Below are positions 43,601 to 57,797 of a DNA stretch of 64,000 bases, in pieces. The translations under genes were made by a program, and so were the position numbers. Position 1 is the stretch's first letter; every line of letters begins with the position of its first letter. The notes under the pieces are model-generated. The model was not told the origin of the DNA. It saw only the letters and a list, made by a program, of their open reading frames with translations, and ran no database searches. This DNA comes from Adiantum capillus-veneris. Lineage: Eukaryota > Streptophyta > Polypodiopsida > Polypodiales > Pteridaceae. The stretch covers positions 118,227,018-118,291,017 of the forward strand of contig CM043958.1 of assembly GCA_014529385.2 (NCBI GenBank). The letters are read 5' to 3'.

Positions 43601-45593
43601 ACAAAAAGCCAATCTAACTAGAAATTGTCTCCATCTAAGAACAAATGGCAACTTTGCACCAGAATGCACAAAACATATTCGAGGGATGAAAACCCGAGTG
43701 CCAACCTGTGTACCTGTAATAACTTCTGCCTCCAAAACTCTTGCATGAAATGCCTTGCACACCAATCATGTCCCATTACATAGACCTCGATTTGGATCAA
43801 TGTTCCGTAGTAGAATTATTGGGGCATTCATCTTCAACTCCAAGCAATGTGTTGGAAATCCACCACCCAAGGTGAGATTATTTAAAAACTCCATAGAGTA
43901 TAAGAAAGGATCTTGCATCGAGTTTTCCACCACAAAGTCAGCACTAAAGTATTGCACAGCATCACCTTTCATTGTGTATGGGCCCCGGGGGATTCACCAT
44001 GGAAAACTTACCGCACCACGTAAGTGCAGGGGAGGGGTTTTTTTTACAAGTTACATAAGCGTAAAAGTTAGGGGCAGCCCCCCAATAAATTATCTCCCAA
44101 GCTTAAAAATAAGGGAGGGGGGTATCATATTTAGGGGGAGAAGGGAGAAGTGAGAAAAGGAGAAAATGAGAAAAAAAAAATTGTGTTTCAAAATCATGGC
44201 TTCCCAAAAGAGTCTGCCCTCGAACTTGTGAGTCAATAGCTACAAAGATACTCCAAAGATACATGCAAGAACTAATGTTGCTTTGTATCAATTGCTTGTT
44301 TTGTGATTATAGTTCATTTGTTGAGGGATGAAAGCTATAAAGAGTTTGTATAGATGCAAATTTACATAGAGAACTTAACAAAACTTTATAACCATATGTT
44401 TTCAGTAATTTAGATGGGTTAGAATTGGACGAGTAGCCAGAGTGCAAGCTGATCAAGCACATAGTTTGAAAGTCAACTAAGACACATTGAGGGTACATCT
44501 AGTTATCAACACAAGTGATTCCTTAGTACGTTTCCAGTCACTATGTTACACACTCTTTGACTAGTTTTACTCAGTTAGATCATTTGAGACCTAAGTTTTA
44601 TATGTAAGATAGGGGTATGATAGTTTTCTTTATTGATTTTCATATAAGCGTAGAAAGGGGGGTGATAATCCCTAATATGAGTCGTATATAGGGGTTTTAT
44701 CAAAGTTATCCACTCGCACGTGGCGTCTCATTTTGTGTATAGAGTGAATCCCCCGGGGTACGGGGCCTTAGCATTGAGAATATCAACTCCAGAGTTTTTT
44801 GGAGCAAGGATGGCCCGCTCTTTGAAGTATTCTGCATGGACCACATCTTTATCAATTTTTGAATAGATGCAACCTATCAAATCATCCAATGAAGATGAAG
44901 AAAGCACCATGTGACGGGGGATTTCTATCATTTGTTCATCACCGATTGTCAAAGTCCCATTTCCTACATCCATAAGCCATTCTCTGTAAGTAGAATTTGC
45001 AACATCACCACCTCGCACACGCATTTTATGTGCCAATTTAAGGATCTTCACATGATTCCATAAGTACGATCGACAAAGTGTAGCATCAACAATGTCAGCA
45101 CTCCCTGGAACACCACTGGTAAGATCTGTCTGAAATCTCCCCCAAGAAGCAACACTTTTCCACCAAATGGATTTCTTGAGCACGTGATATCTTGCAAAGA
45201 CCTGTCCAAAGCTTTGAAGGCATATCGATGCATCATAGGAGCCTCATCCCACACAATCAACTTGCACATTCTAAGCAATTCAACAAGTTGACCCTGAACA
45301 GGGATATTGCATGTGCTGCAACTATCAAGGTCCAAGGGTATCTTGAATCTAGAATGTGCAGTGAGTCCATTTCGCAATAGCAATGCTGAAATACCAAAAG
45401 ATGCTATGGCCAATGAAACTTCTTCTTCTCCATGCACGCGTGACAACAAACAATTATACAAATAAGTTTTCCCATTCCCTGCAGGGCCATCTAGGAAAAA
45501 AATAGCCCCACCGTCAATAGTCAATCCATGCAAGACTGCCTCAAAATCAATTCTTTGGTCTTCATTTAGAATCTGCTCCATTTCACATGACAC
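43181..45593 (-). pseudogene. Helitron Pif1-like helicase domain, broken
   Basis: Walker A FLDGPAGNGKTYLYNCLL, Walker B LIVWDEAPMMHRYAF, VLLLGGDFRQILPV, then after a frame change near 45130 GSADIVDATLCRSYLW, LAPKNSGVDILNAK. There the MITE at 43984-44757 cuts the frame. Coding resumes at 43972 with MKGDAVQYFSADFV and GGFPTHCLELKMNAPIILLRN, then TGTQVGTRVFIPRI, LAFCMMINKSQGQ and FTHGQLYVALSRA. It unwinds DNA during rolling-circle transposition. Lesions are one shift, one stop near 43766 and the insertion. Confidence 0.92.
43984..44757. mobile_element. hAT-like MITE, copy 2 (in Helitron helicase)
   Basis: 774 bp, collinear with 13786-14556. Ends CCCGGGGGATTCAC / GTGAATCCCCCGGG. The flanks GTATGGGC (43976-43983) and GTACGGGG (44758-44765) agree at 6 of 8 bases, as expected for an old 8-bp target duplication. 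It splits the helicase coding sequence between the NAK and MKGD segments. Confidence 0.87.
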
Positions 45594-46402
45594 GGATAGT
45601 TCTTGTATTGTGTCAAGGCATTGCTCTTAGAAAAGCAAGCTATTTTCATCACGTGTCACAAAGCGCTCATCAGGCATTGGAATTCCAGGAAATTCAGTTA
45701 GACTTCATCCAAAATTATGAAGAATGTTATGAAAATCTCTCAATGCATACCTTCAGCAACTTGTGTACATCCATCTAACGACTCATATCTCATCTCCAAC
45801 ATGTGTTGGTAGTCCTCAGACAAAAAACATCAAAATATTTCCCACAAGAGATGAGGAGAGAAGGGTTCACAAAACAATATAATGGTCACAAAAAAATGTC
45901 TCAATTGCAAGCCTGTATGTGTATTTCAAGCTTCCTCCATGCATCCGAACCATTCCCCATCATCTTCCAAGATACCCATTGCAATGCATGCTGCCTTGAA
46001 TGTTGGAAACAAGACACCATTTGCGGAGCGTAGATCCTCAAATGATTTACATCCTTTACAAACAATTAAAAGCAAACGAACATAATATCATTCACCTGTA
46101 GAGGGCTGCACAAAATACATCCGCCCAATAGTGTCCCCACGATGTCTCTTTGTCCATTTTTTGGAACCCGAATTCCACACCCACTTTTGAGGAAAATCAA
46201 TGTACAAACTATCATTTACATCAGGATTCTCCAAGTTGCATGTGAACCACTCTGTCAAAGTGGTCTTCTCTGCATTGTCCCTTTGCAAGACATTATTAAG
46301 TCTATCATTATCTCGAAAAGTCACCATTTGACCAGCCAGAACATGCACACTCAATCTATGAGCAACTGGTGCGTCATTGTGCAGAGGATATTCAAAAATT
46401 CT
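45594..46402 (-). pseudogene. Helitron Rep-helicase linker, degenerate
   Basis: Readable pieces on the minus strand: MSVHVLAGQMVTFRDNDRLN, LTEWFTCNLEN, FPQKWVWNSGSKKWTKRHRG and IGRMYFVQPSTGE (46354-46088), then CKSFEDLRSANGVLFPTFKA, ILEDDGEWFGCMEEA (about 46050-45915). Both are standard Helitron linker motifs. The remainder to 45594 is frameshifted. Confidence 0.85.
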
Positions 46403-47343
46403 CTAGCAAGCCTCAGATGCAGATACATAGTGGCCATCTGTGTACATGTCTATCTCATCAATGTTCTCCCTTTGTGCATCACGTACCGATGTATGGAATC
46501 TTACAGTTGCCCTATCATGCCCCTTGTAGATGTACTTATAGACATACTTGATAGCTGAAATTGTAGAGCATACCTCAACATTGATATGCGCATTAAATAG
46601 TGTTGACAAAATAGGATTACATGGCACAACCCATCTGTTATCAATAGTAAAACACCTAACCTTGGCGGTGAAGCCATTATTTTTTCGCACATAAATGGGG
46701 TAGCCATTATTATCCATGCTTGTTTGCTCACAAAATGAACGTGGATATTTTCTAATACATCGGCCATCCACCATGCAAGGAGATGAACTATTGAACTCAC
46801 CACATGGTCCATGAATGTTACAACTAACAATGATATCATGAAGCACTGGAAATCGATTTTTATCTGGCAACTCTACACAAACCATCTTGTCATAGTCAAA
46901 TGTTGATTGAGGCTTACATCGGGGATCTAAAATCAATAATGTATGAGAATGTGGCAAGACTCTCTTTTGGAACTCCATGACAGACATGTAAGCCACCACT
47001 TTCCCAAAAATATCTTTCTTTAAGATATACTTCATCATGCTCGAGAGTTTCAAGAAGAAAACCTTGGTGAATATGTCTAGTCGATCAAAGGAAACCTATC
47101 CTGGAAGTAGTGCCTCATTTATTTCTGGCCATTTAGGGTTACATGTGAATGTGATAAATAGGTCTGGCTTTCCCTTTGCAGCACAATTTCCATTGCATCT
47201 TGATACAATTGGTACATGTGTCGAGGGTCGCCTATAAAAGATGAGGATAAGACAATTCTTTGACTTGCAGATCGTCCAAGTACAGCATCACTCCCAGACA
47301 AATGCACCATATCAACCAAGCCTGCATACAATTCTGCCCTCAA
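46403..47343 (-). pseudogene. Helitron Rep (HUH endonuclease) domain
   Basis: The first segment 47343-47119 has LSSSFIGDPRHMYQLYQDAM. After a frame break 47053-46403 gives FQKRVLPHSHTLLIL with the H-x-H metal-binding (HUH) motif, then CMVDGRCIRKYPRSFC, and YVYKYIYKGHDRA with the two catalytic-type Tyr residues. It nicks and joins single-stranded DNA in rolling-circle transposition. The frame break between the segments falls in the usual FTCNP-WPEI area. Confidence 0.92.
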
Positions 47344-47349
47344 CGTCTT

Positions 47350-48729
47350 CTAATTTGTACGGACCCATGCAAGACGACATTCCTCAATGGCACAATATAC
47401 ATCAACCATAAATTGTTGAAGTAAACGACCCCCACAAATCAAGCATGACTCCATATCAGTACGAACATGTAGCCGATATGCATAGTACTCTCTTTGAGTG
47501 ACACATTGTCGACCAGCCAAGGCATCCAAAGGTCCATGCACATGAGAATAAGGAAGCTTGATATGCCATCCATCTTCTCTCTGTGGAAAGAGAAGAACAT
47601 ACAATAGTGGCATGTACGACCTGTGTAGATTTGAAATCCTTTGCAGCCTTCCATTTTGACAATGTATCACAATGTCACGATGGCCTGTTGTTTGTACATC
47701 CCCTTGATCTGGCATAATTGCAACAACCTCATTGCCAACAGGTATCAAGTACTGCGTGGAAGTATTTCTATTCTCACAAATTGTCATTTTGATCTCCACA
47801 CCAGGACTGTCACGTAACATTCTACCAACATTGTAGAAGGCATTCGCATATGGATTACATGATTGCATCATCATTGATAATGCTTCAAGAGTGGAAAAAT
47901 TCAAACCATCCAAGGCACTCATATGATTCCAAACCTCATGCTTAGTATCATATACATATATATGTGCAAATTTTGGCACCCCTGCTTCGTGTGGTAGCAA
48001 AGAACCAATTCGATGGTACACACCGGCATGTACACGAAAGCAATATACACCAGACCTACCCATCAATGTCTCATCAATGGTATCTCCAAGAGATGCAAAT
48101 GCCATCACACTATTGTAACCCCTGATGTTTCTTCTGAAGGACCTACTCAAAACATCACTATTATTGAGTAGCCTCTCCAATACATCTGGCGGTCTTGCAA
48201 GAGGAAAGATGGATACTTTTCCACCTTTGTAACAATATTTTCCCATTGATGGTGTATCTTCCTTCTTCATTTGACACGTCCAAAGACGTGCACCACAAAA
48301 CTCACAGAAGAAGGAGATGGTTCCTATATGATCTGTAGGCAATGAGACATGTATCAATGGAAGCATGGAAGGGTGAACACCTTGTATACAGGGATAAGCA
48401 TGTAGAATGCAAGCAATTCCTCCAAGTGATGTGTCATGAACATACGGGACCTGTTCCTCATTTTGAACGTCTATGAGAGGGAAAAAGTGTCCGTCATGTT
48501 GATGGTGCTGCTCTCTTATGTTGGAGGTACATTGCCTTGCCCTGTCGATGATATCCAAACATGAAAGAGTGTGTTGTCTTCGTCCTTGTCCTTGCATGAC
48601 TGTTTGCAGAGGGACTTGTGGAATTGTAACATCACCATGGATAGAACCCTCCACAAATGTGGAGGGACTCCTACCACGACCATGGTCATTTGTTAAGCAT
48701 GGCAAGGCATTAATTGTCAAGTATACCAT
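47350..48729 (-). CDS. Helitron-like N-terminal domain
   Basis: 459 codons open, ending RLAWVRTN before a stop. Recognisable plant Helitron features: FFCEFCGARLW (Cys pair), YNSVMAFASLGDTIDETL, GVYCFRVHAGVYHRIGSLLP, FAHIYVYDT, DIVIHCQNGRLQRISNLHRS, LPYSHVHGPLDALAGRQC and RLLQQFMVDVYCAIEECRL. The start at 48729 (MVYLTINALP) is the first ATG; the true N-terminus may lie upstream. It is the longest intact stretch of the element, and its stop at 47350 separates it from the Rep part. Confidence 0.88.
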   Translation of the reverse strand: MVYLTINALPCLTNDHGRGRSPSTFVEGSIHGDVTIPQVPLQTVMQGQGRRQHTLSCLDIIDRARQCTSNIREQHHQHDGHFFPLIDVQNEEQVPYVHDTSLGGIACILHAYPCIQGVHPSMLPLIHVSLPTDHIGTISFFCEFCGARLWTCQMKKEDTPSMGKYCYKGGKVSIFPLARPPDVLERLLNNSDVLSRSFRRNIRGYNSVMAFASLGDTIDETLMGRSGVYCFRVHAGVYHRIGSLLPHEAGVPKFAHIYVYDTKHEVWNHMSALDGLNFSTLEALSMMMQSCNPYANAFYNVGRMLRDSPGVEIKMTICENRNTSTQYLIPVGNEVVAIMPDQGDVQTTGHRDIVIHCQNGRLQRISNLHRSYMPLLYVLLFPQREDGWHIKLPYSHVHGPLDALAGRQCVTQREYYAYRLHVRTDMESCLICGGRLLQQFMVDVYCAIEECRLAWVRTN

Positions 48730-48984
48730 ATGCTGTATAGCGAGTTCGCATCAATAATTTTGTGCAACCTTTTGGTGTGCACGCACATGAGAGGAATGAC
48801 TTGGAGATTCACAAAGACAAAGGAATGTGTCCCTTGTTCTCATAAATGCTTTTGTCAAGCAATAGAGAAAACAATAAGCTCATATTGAGTGCATAAGTTT
48901 TATCATTTTAGTTATTACCAAATGCAAGCATGAAATACCCTGAATACATCATGGCTACATGCATGAAGAAGAAGAGGAATCTTA
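48730..48984. other. Upstream of the Helitron gene
   Basis: No gene seen. Expected to contain the Helitron 5' end; none identified. Confidence 0.3.
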
Positions 48985-49245
48985 AAGTTTGGTAGATTGG
49001 TTATTAGAGTTTCTTGACCTGTTGCAATAGACTGGCTCTCCCAGCTCCCTCTCCATTTTTGACTGCTATGCTAAGAGCAAGAGTTTCAAGGGGTCTTGCT
49101 TGTCTCATGCAATATTTCTCAGAACAACCTAAATGAGGTAAGGAGCTCTATGTTTTCCACTGTAGTATGAGGAATCACTTGGGTTTCCTTTGAAATAGCA
49201 AATGTTGGGGTTATTTTTTGGCACAAATTTTCTTGACCGCTCTGC

Positions 49246-49330
<85 letters not shown>

Positions 49331-49361
49331 GACACACACACACATGTATATTTATATATAT

Positions 49362-49445
<84 letters not shown>

Positions 49446-50038
49446 ATAGACACACACACACACACACATATATATTTATATATATAGCTATATATATATG
49501 TATCTCTATATATATATATAAATATAGATATATATCACCCCCCCCCCTCTCTCTCTCTCTCTATCTATGCTTCACAATGCTAGGAATTGCATGTGTCGTG
49601 TGGTTTTTTTTTTTTTGGAAATATAGAATGCCTTTTATAGTAGGGGATGTTGAGATGAGATTACATTTGGCCTCTTTTATCTCTCTCTATGGTGCTAGAA
49701 AATGTGTTTATCATGGCTACATACATTAAGTGGGAGAGGAAGCTTGAAGTTTGGTAGATTGGTTATCAGAATTGTCTGCCCGTTGCAATAGACTAGCTCT
49801 CCTATTTCCCTCTCCATTTTTGACAGCTATGTTTCCCGTGATTAAGAGGGAGAGTCCAATTGATTGACATGTGGACGTGTGAAGGGGCCTTCTTTGTCTC
49901 ATGCAATATTTCTTAGAATAACGCAAATGAGGTAATGAGCTCTACGTTTGCGACTGTAGTATGAGGAATTACTTGGGTTTTCTTAGAAAAGGAGACATTG
50001 AGGCTAGTTTTTGGCACAAATTTTCTTGATTGCTCCAC

Positions 50039-50121
<83 letters not shown>

Positions 50122-50251
50122 TCTACTTCACAGGGCTAGGAATTGCATGTCCCATGTAGTTTTTTAGAAATATAGAGTCCCTTTTGTCATGAGCGTGAAT
50201 CATGCACTTGCTTGATGTTAAGAGATGTTGAGATGAGGTTCCATTCGACCT

Positions 50252-50326
<75 letters not shown>

Positions 50327-50470
50327 TCTATGCTTCACAAGGCTAGGAATTGCATGTTTTATGTGTTTTTTTCTAATCTAGGTGGCTTTTCTCATGCCGT
50401 GAATCATGCACTTGCCCGATGCTCAGAGATGTTGAGATGAGGTTACATTGCACCTCTTTTAGCAGTGCAA
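48985..50470. repeat. Repeated units with microsatellite cores
   Basis: At least two copies of a segment (from GGTAGATTGGTTAT at about 48991 and 49753, through GTAGTATGAGGAAT to GGCACAAATTTTCTTGA) lead into CT/TA runs. Three copies of a following segment (CTAGGAATTGCATG... to GTTGAGATGAGRTT, at about 49580, 50130 and 50345) flank further CT runs. Microsatellites: CT 49241-49269, TA 49269-49316, CT 49363-49441, CA/TA to 49530, CT 50041-50074, TA 50075-50118, CT 50258-50310. No coding sequence. Confidence 0.85.
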
Positions 50471-52960
50471 TATGTATAATCAATTTAGACATCATGGCAA
50501 CGTGATAGAACGTAGGTGTAGTAGTCCAAATGGCCCCGAAGTCTATGGTGCAAAGGTGTAGAGAGGTAGCTCGTGGTCAAATATAGTGGAGGTTTGTCCT
50601 AATTTATTGTGCCCTATGTCATCAGTGCTTTGAGAAAAAGCATTGTCACCCTGAAAGATCGGTTTAGTGTATTCGTGCCTAACAAATTTTAATATGGAAA
50701 ATTACCAAAATACCCCTCTAATTTGTCAAAATTCCCACTTATGAATTTCGAGATCCACCTCTAAAATTTTACCTCAAGGCGATAGCACCCACGAAAGGTG
50801 ATAGCACCCATGAAACTCAAAGCACCCATGTTTTGGATGAAAGTATCCTAACTTTAGTGCAATCCCACCCACGAATCTTGAGTTTTATCTCTAAATTTCA
50901 CCCCAAGGTGATATAATGCATGAAACTTACAGGAATTTAATGTAAAATAATCTCCAGATATAGCGAAGGGTTGCCTTGATTGATCATGTCCTTCATCATC
51001 ACTGCTTTGAGAAAAAGCATTGTTGCTCTGAAAGATTGATCTAGTGTAATCCAACCTAACAAATTTTAATATTTACATTGAGATTTTAATTTTCACCTTG
51101 AGAACACCATAAGGTGATAGCACGCATGAAACTCTTTAATGTAAAAATCTCCAAATATAGCAAAGGGTTGCCCTATTTCATTGTGTCCTTCGTCATCAGT
51201 GCTTTGAAAAAAAACATTGTCGCCCTAAAAGATCGGTTATTGTATTCCTGCCTAACAAATTTTAATATGGAAAAATTACCAAAATACCCCTCTAATTACT
51301 GGAAATTCCTGAAATACCCCTCAAATTTCAAAAATACCCTTGTATCCATTTTGGTAATTTTCTTCAAGATTTCCTAGTCTTAATTCCTTTCTGACAATTG
51401 AGATCCGTTTTTGAGTGCTTAGTATGTAATCTGGCACAAATTAGCTCGCATAAGAAGGATTTTATGTCTAAAAATAACGAATCTCCAAAGCGTACATAAC
51501 CAACTCAAATTCTAGTTTTAGCATCTTGTATGATAGACAATCAGTCTTCTTATGAAAAGCTACAAAAAAACAATCGTTAGAGAAATTTACTCTCTCAACC
51601 AGGGGTATTCTGGTTGGAAAATTTGAAGGACATTTTGGGAATTTATGACAAAATATTGGGGATATTTTGGAAATTTTCTTCAAGATTTCCTAGTCTTAAT
51701 TCCTTTTTGACAATTGAGATCCTTTTTTGAGTGCTTAGCATGTAATTTGGCACAAACTACCTCGCAGAAGAAGGAAATTATGACTCAAATTCTAATTTTA
51801 GCATCTTGTATGATAGACAATTAGTCTTTCTATGAAAGCTACAAATTTTCTAATTTTTGGAGAAATTCACTCTCACAACTGGGGGTATTTTGGGAATTTT
51901 GGAAATTTGAGGAGCATTTTGGGAATTTCCACAAATTAGAGGGGTGTTTTGGTAATTTTCCCTTTTCGTGTTGACCTTAAGAACACCATAAGGTGATCGC
52001 ACGCACGAAACCCAAAGGAAAATGCAATGGAAAAAAGACCGGTTTAGAGCAATCGCAAACACGAAACGCAAATATAAATGCATCGAGAAAACCTTAAAAT
52101 CTAACTTGAGGGTTCGTTGCCCTAATTCCACTCACTCCTGCCGCCATCGCTTGCCGCTTGCCTTCACTAGTTGCTTAGCAAATGCCTTTGTCTTCGCCGC
52201 TCGCGAAGTCCTTCCCCACCTCTCTCTCTATCTCTCTCTCCCAAGCACTCGACCTGCATCCTAGTCTTGATTCCTTTTTGACAATTGAGATCCATTTTGG
52301 AGTGCTTAGCATGTACTTTTGGGAGAAATTCACTCTCATAACCAGGGATATTTTGGGAGTTTTGGAAATTTGAGGGGCATTTTGGAAATTTCCACAAATC
52401 AGAGGGTGTTTGAACCTTAAGAACGCCATAATTAAGAAATGAAAAGGCACATATTACCTCGCACAAGAAGGCAATGATGAATTTTCATTTTGACATTAAG
52501 AATTGAAAAGGCACAAACTACCTAGCAGAAGACAATTAGTCTTCCTATGAAAACCTATTTTTCTGGAGAAATTTGGGAGTTTTGAAAATTTGAGGGGCAT
52601 TTTGGAAATTTCCACAAATCAGGGGGGTGTTTTGGTAATTTGCCCTTTTCAACGGCAAGCAAACGCATACACAAAATGTGAATGTAAATAATGCATTGGG
52701 AAAACCTTAAAGTTTAACTTGAGGGTTGTCGTTCGTCCCACCTCCCATGCTTTTCGCTTGCCTTTGCTAATCGCTTGCCGATTGCCCTCACCTCCTCTTT
52801 GCAGCTCGTCTTCGTCGATTGCCTTCACTGCTTGTGATATTCGCGTCTTGCCCACTTGCCGACTGGAGTGGCAAGGAGTCCCCACCTCTCTCGCTAGCAA
52901 GCACTCGACCTGCTATGGACCTCGATGACTCTCTGTGAGTATAGAAAGAGTCCTAGATTC
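50471..52960. repeat. Cluster of diverged interleaved repeats
   Basis: Several motifs recur: GAGGGGCATTTTGGRAATTT (about 51910, 52370, 52590), CCTAGTCTTAATTCCTTT then TTGACAATTGAGATCC (51374, 51690, 52261), ATAGCRAAGGGTTGCC (50960, 51160), and a C/T-rich exon-like stretch ending CAAGCACTCGACCTGC (52240, 52900). They look like several truncated copies of one unidentified element. ATGGACCTCGATGACTCTCT followed by GTGAGT at about 52914 could be a small first exon; unsupported otherwise. Confidence 0.65.
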
Positions 52961-52979
52961 TCCTTTTGCAGTTGCGTGC

Positions 52980-53026
52980 ACACACACACCTGGATGTTTA
53001 ACTGCACACACACAGAGGAGAGAGAG

Positions 53027-53076
<50 letters not shown>

Positions 53077-53099
53077 GCGCTACTTCACAGTTTTGTGTG

Positions 53100-53157
<58 letters not shown>

Positions 53158-53160
53158 ATG
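52980..53160. repeat. Compound microsatellites (CA, GATA, GA, GT)
   Basis: GATA units at about 53026-53045, GA 53045-53072, GT 53094-53134 and GA 53134-53156, separated by short unique DNA. Confidence 0.93.
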
Positions 53161-53520
<360 letters not shown>

Positions 53521-53793
53521 TGTGGGCTTCGTCGAGCCTTGCTCAGGGGTCTTCTGAGAGTCCTAGAGTTAAGAGGGAGAGGTGGTTTGAGGGTGGGCAT
53601 AGCAGCAGGCTTGATTGGTCACTCACATGCACACTCATCAAGGCATGATTAGTTTCTCTCCAAGGTGATGAAGGACAATTCTCTCCCTCACGCACAGCAG
53701 GTTGATTTGGTTGATTTAGTTGATGATGACGATGTCGATCCTCTCACAAGCTCAAGCCTCACACAGGGGAGGCAACATTGTGCAACATTTTCT

Positions 53794-55146
<1,353 letters not shown>

Positions 55147-55176
55147 CTCTCAAGTTAATAGGCCAATTCCATTACA
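55147..55176 (+). repeat. Remnant of an E1/E2-family LTR end
   Basis: CTCTCAAGTTAATAGGCCAATTCCATTACA-type 30 bases match the last 31 bases of the E2 LTR except for one missing A. They are not followed by the PBS. Too short for more than a suggestion of a truncated insertion or a shared terminal motif. Confidence 0.5.
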
Positions 55177-56197
55177 GATAATGATGAGCGTTTCTAGATT
55201 AGGGTCTAAAGCTTGGATGACCAAAGGGAAATCCTCGGTGGAAAAAAAGTACCTCTTGTATACGCTCTTATAGGAGGTGAGAAGTTGGAACCTATTCATG
55301 CAAAGTGAGTTCTTGGGAGAACAAAGAAAGAGTGACTAATGCAAGTTTCAAGTATGGGACACTCTATATGCATATGAGAAATTTGTCAAACAAAAGCATG
55401 CAATGTGAAAGATGGAGTTGATGGTGGGTGGTTCAAGGAACAAATGTATCATGTATGACATCAATGTATGTCACAATAACTTCCACGTTTCTAAGAAGGA
55501 TTTTTTATGTAGAAGCTTCTCCACTCATACCTCACTGTGCTCAGTGTGTGAGTGTCTTTTGGTCTTCCTTCTTCACTTCATCATATTTAAAATACGTAGA
55601 CTTTGACTCTTATGATCACCTATACCAGCATGAGCGACACAACGTAAATATGCTCAACTCTTCTAGCTTGAGTAGTACCCAAAATAACTAAGACTCTTAG
55701 ACCATAGAAAATATAACTTGAAGATTTGGGACTAACACCTTGCTCAATTAGCGGCTTAGTTGCCCAACTCTGACTCTTATGCCAAGTATTTTCAATGGCA
55801 ACTTGGACGTACCTCTTCTAGGCCAGAAACCCAATTCCATAGGTTCTTGATATTTAGACCTCTTTCACTTTTTTTTTCTTTAGATGTTACCATTTTTTCC
55901 ATTAGGTTGGCGTACATCTGCTCCCCTTGATTTGCTTACCTTATGCTGACCTTGCTTTGTGGAACGGGTTCTACGGTTGTAGAAGGGACTGATGGGGCCT
56001 TTGCTTTATCTCCTGTGAGAGGCCATTGTGGATGTTTGTGGGTTCTCTATGGTTGAGCTGCCAATAGGAATTTTGGAACCCACCTTCTTTGAGGTCTTTG
56101 TGTGAGCATCGTTTTCATTTTCTCCTTTTGCTCTATGACCTGACGGATACTAGGCTTTGGTATCCATATCTTGCTTACCATTGTAAAAGGCTTGCTT
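55177..56197. other. Unassigned region
   Basis: No gene recognised on either strand; short open frames at 55412-55691 have no support. Confidence 0.3.
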
Positions 56198-56876
56198 CTA
56201 TAGTTGAAGACGAGGTATCCATCTTGAGTCTGTAGTACCCTTGATTGTGTTTGGCTTCTTTTGGCTCTTGGTTGTGAATGCTTGCCTTTGGGTGGATCCT
56301 TGTGATACCTGACTGACCTTAGTTGTTCCAGGTTGAGCTACTACTTTTGGTAACCATATTTGGGTATTACCTTCATGAAATTCTTGCACTTTGAGTAGCT
56401 TGAATGGAATCATTTGTTGCTTCACCTATCTTTGTTCGGTAGCTTGGTTAAATTATGACTTTGGTACCCATACTTGTGGCATTGCTTGTTTCTTTAAATG
56501 TCCTGTCTTTTGCCTTTTGTGGTTGTTCTTTCTCTTGATTGAGGTGTTTGTCTTCCATTGAGAGCTCAATTTTCTCTTTGTAGAAATTTTTTCTTGAGGT
56601 GGTCAGTAGGTTCAAGCTGTTACCTTAGTCTTTTTGAACCAAACATTGGTGCTCCCTTGAAAGTAGCCTTGAGCAGATTGACTCATTTGATGCTACCCTC
56701 CCTATCACCTTTGGCTTTTGAGACTGGCTTTGCGATTCATGTATCCAAACTGGATCATTGACTTTGATGTGCTCTTTGGATATAAATACTTGGTTGATTT
56801 TTTTCTTCTTCCATTGGAGATGTTGTTGTGATGGAAAATTTGGTTGATACACGTTTTGCTTAGGTTTCCATTGCAT
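56198..56876 (-). pseudogene. Retroelement-associated W-x-PK repeat region
   Basis: Minus-strand frames with repeated short motifs: VWIHE, QVWVPK, QIWLPK, RWIPR, in a Gln/Ser/Lys-rich background (SQSQSQKPK, VSQVSQGSTQ). The reading is broken in several places. It lies downstream of the protease region of the same strand, so it is probably part of the same decayed element. Function unknown. Confidence 0.4.
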
Positions 56877-57097
56877 TGTTGATGGTTTGGATTTTGATGT
56901 AAAGGCCGTGTAGGAAGTTTGATGGAGACTCGTTCAAGGTAGACTTAACTTGCGAGGCCGATCTGCTTAAATTTTTACTTTAACTTTACCTTTTTTTTCC
57001 ATGGTTGGTTGATTCTTCTCTACATGTACATGAGATGATTCTAGGACCTTTTTTATTATTGTTGTTGAAGCTTTTTGTTTTTGTCAAAAGAAGATGT

Positions 57098-57793
57098 TCA
57101 TCCAGCTTTCAAGACTAGACTCTCTTTGATTAGATGGGATTTGATTATGTAGAAACCGTCCTTGAACTTTTCAGTGCTCAACTTGAGTATGGCTTTTACC
57201 ATGCCAATGCTGGGAATTGGCATTCTACAATTTGTGTACACCATTTCTTCTAGCTCCTTGATTGGCGGATTTTCCATCATTATCCACATGCCACAAGTCA
57301 TTAGATTCTTTGTTGCATATGGATCTATCACAAGTGAACATGTGATTTTGAGTCTTGTTTCTCCACTTACACTAAATTTGATCACAGCTACAGACAATTG
57401 ATCTTTCACCTTATTCTTGTCCTTCTCTTGATCTTGAGTTTGTTGAACATCTGATGTGGAACTTGGTTCTTCTTCTGCTTTCAGTTGTGCACATTCTAGA
57501 GCCAGCTGCTTTGAACTAACTTGTGTTGAATATTTGGGTATTGTCAATGATGACATACTCTTGTGGTTGCTTTGCTTCCTCCGGTGTGCTTTCGCACCAT
57601 GGTTCATGACATGGATTGTCTCACCTACTCTACTTTCATACTCACAAGTTTCATTAGCTTCCTTCAACTCCTTTATCATAGAATAGGGAGCTATGTCAAA
57701 GCCATTCTCATCACAAAACTTGGTAGGCCTTATTTCATTTACACACACATCTAGAGTAGCCAATATTTGATTCCAGCCAAAAGGTTCAAACAA
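57098..57793 (-). pseudogene. Retroelement pol-linker fragment
   Basis: 231 open codons downstream of the protease. Includes NEIRPTKFCDENGFDIAPYS, a Gln/Lys/Glu-rich middle (TQDQEKDKNKVKDQ) and MPIPSIGMVKAILKL. Not assignable to RT; no YxDD or RNase H motif was found anywhere in 56-61 kb. Treated as a linker or second protein of the decayed element. Confidence 0.4.
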
Positions 57794-57797
57794 ATCC

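Larger units (their letters stand above)
43146..48729 (-). mobile_element. Helitron Rep-helicase region, decayed
   Basis: Minus-strand coding region of a plant Helitron in the usual order: Helitron-like N domain, HUH Rep, linker, Pif1-type helicase. It contains multiple frame changes and a MITE in the helicase, so it is inactive. Ends of the element (TC... and ...CTRR) are not located. The helicase tail is partly duplicated in tandem at 43149-43600. Confidence 0.9.

Noticed and set aside
42747-49000. Exact Helitron ends
   Set aside because: Candidate TC starts and CTRR ends are too common in this AT-rich DNA, and no convincing terminal hairpin was found.
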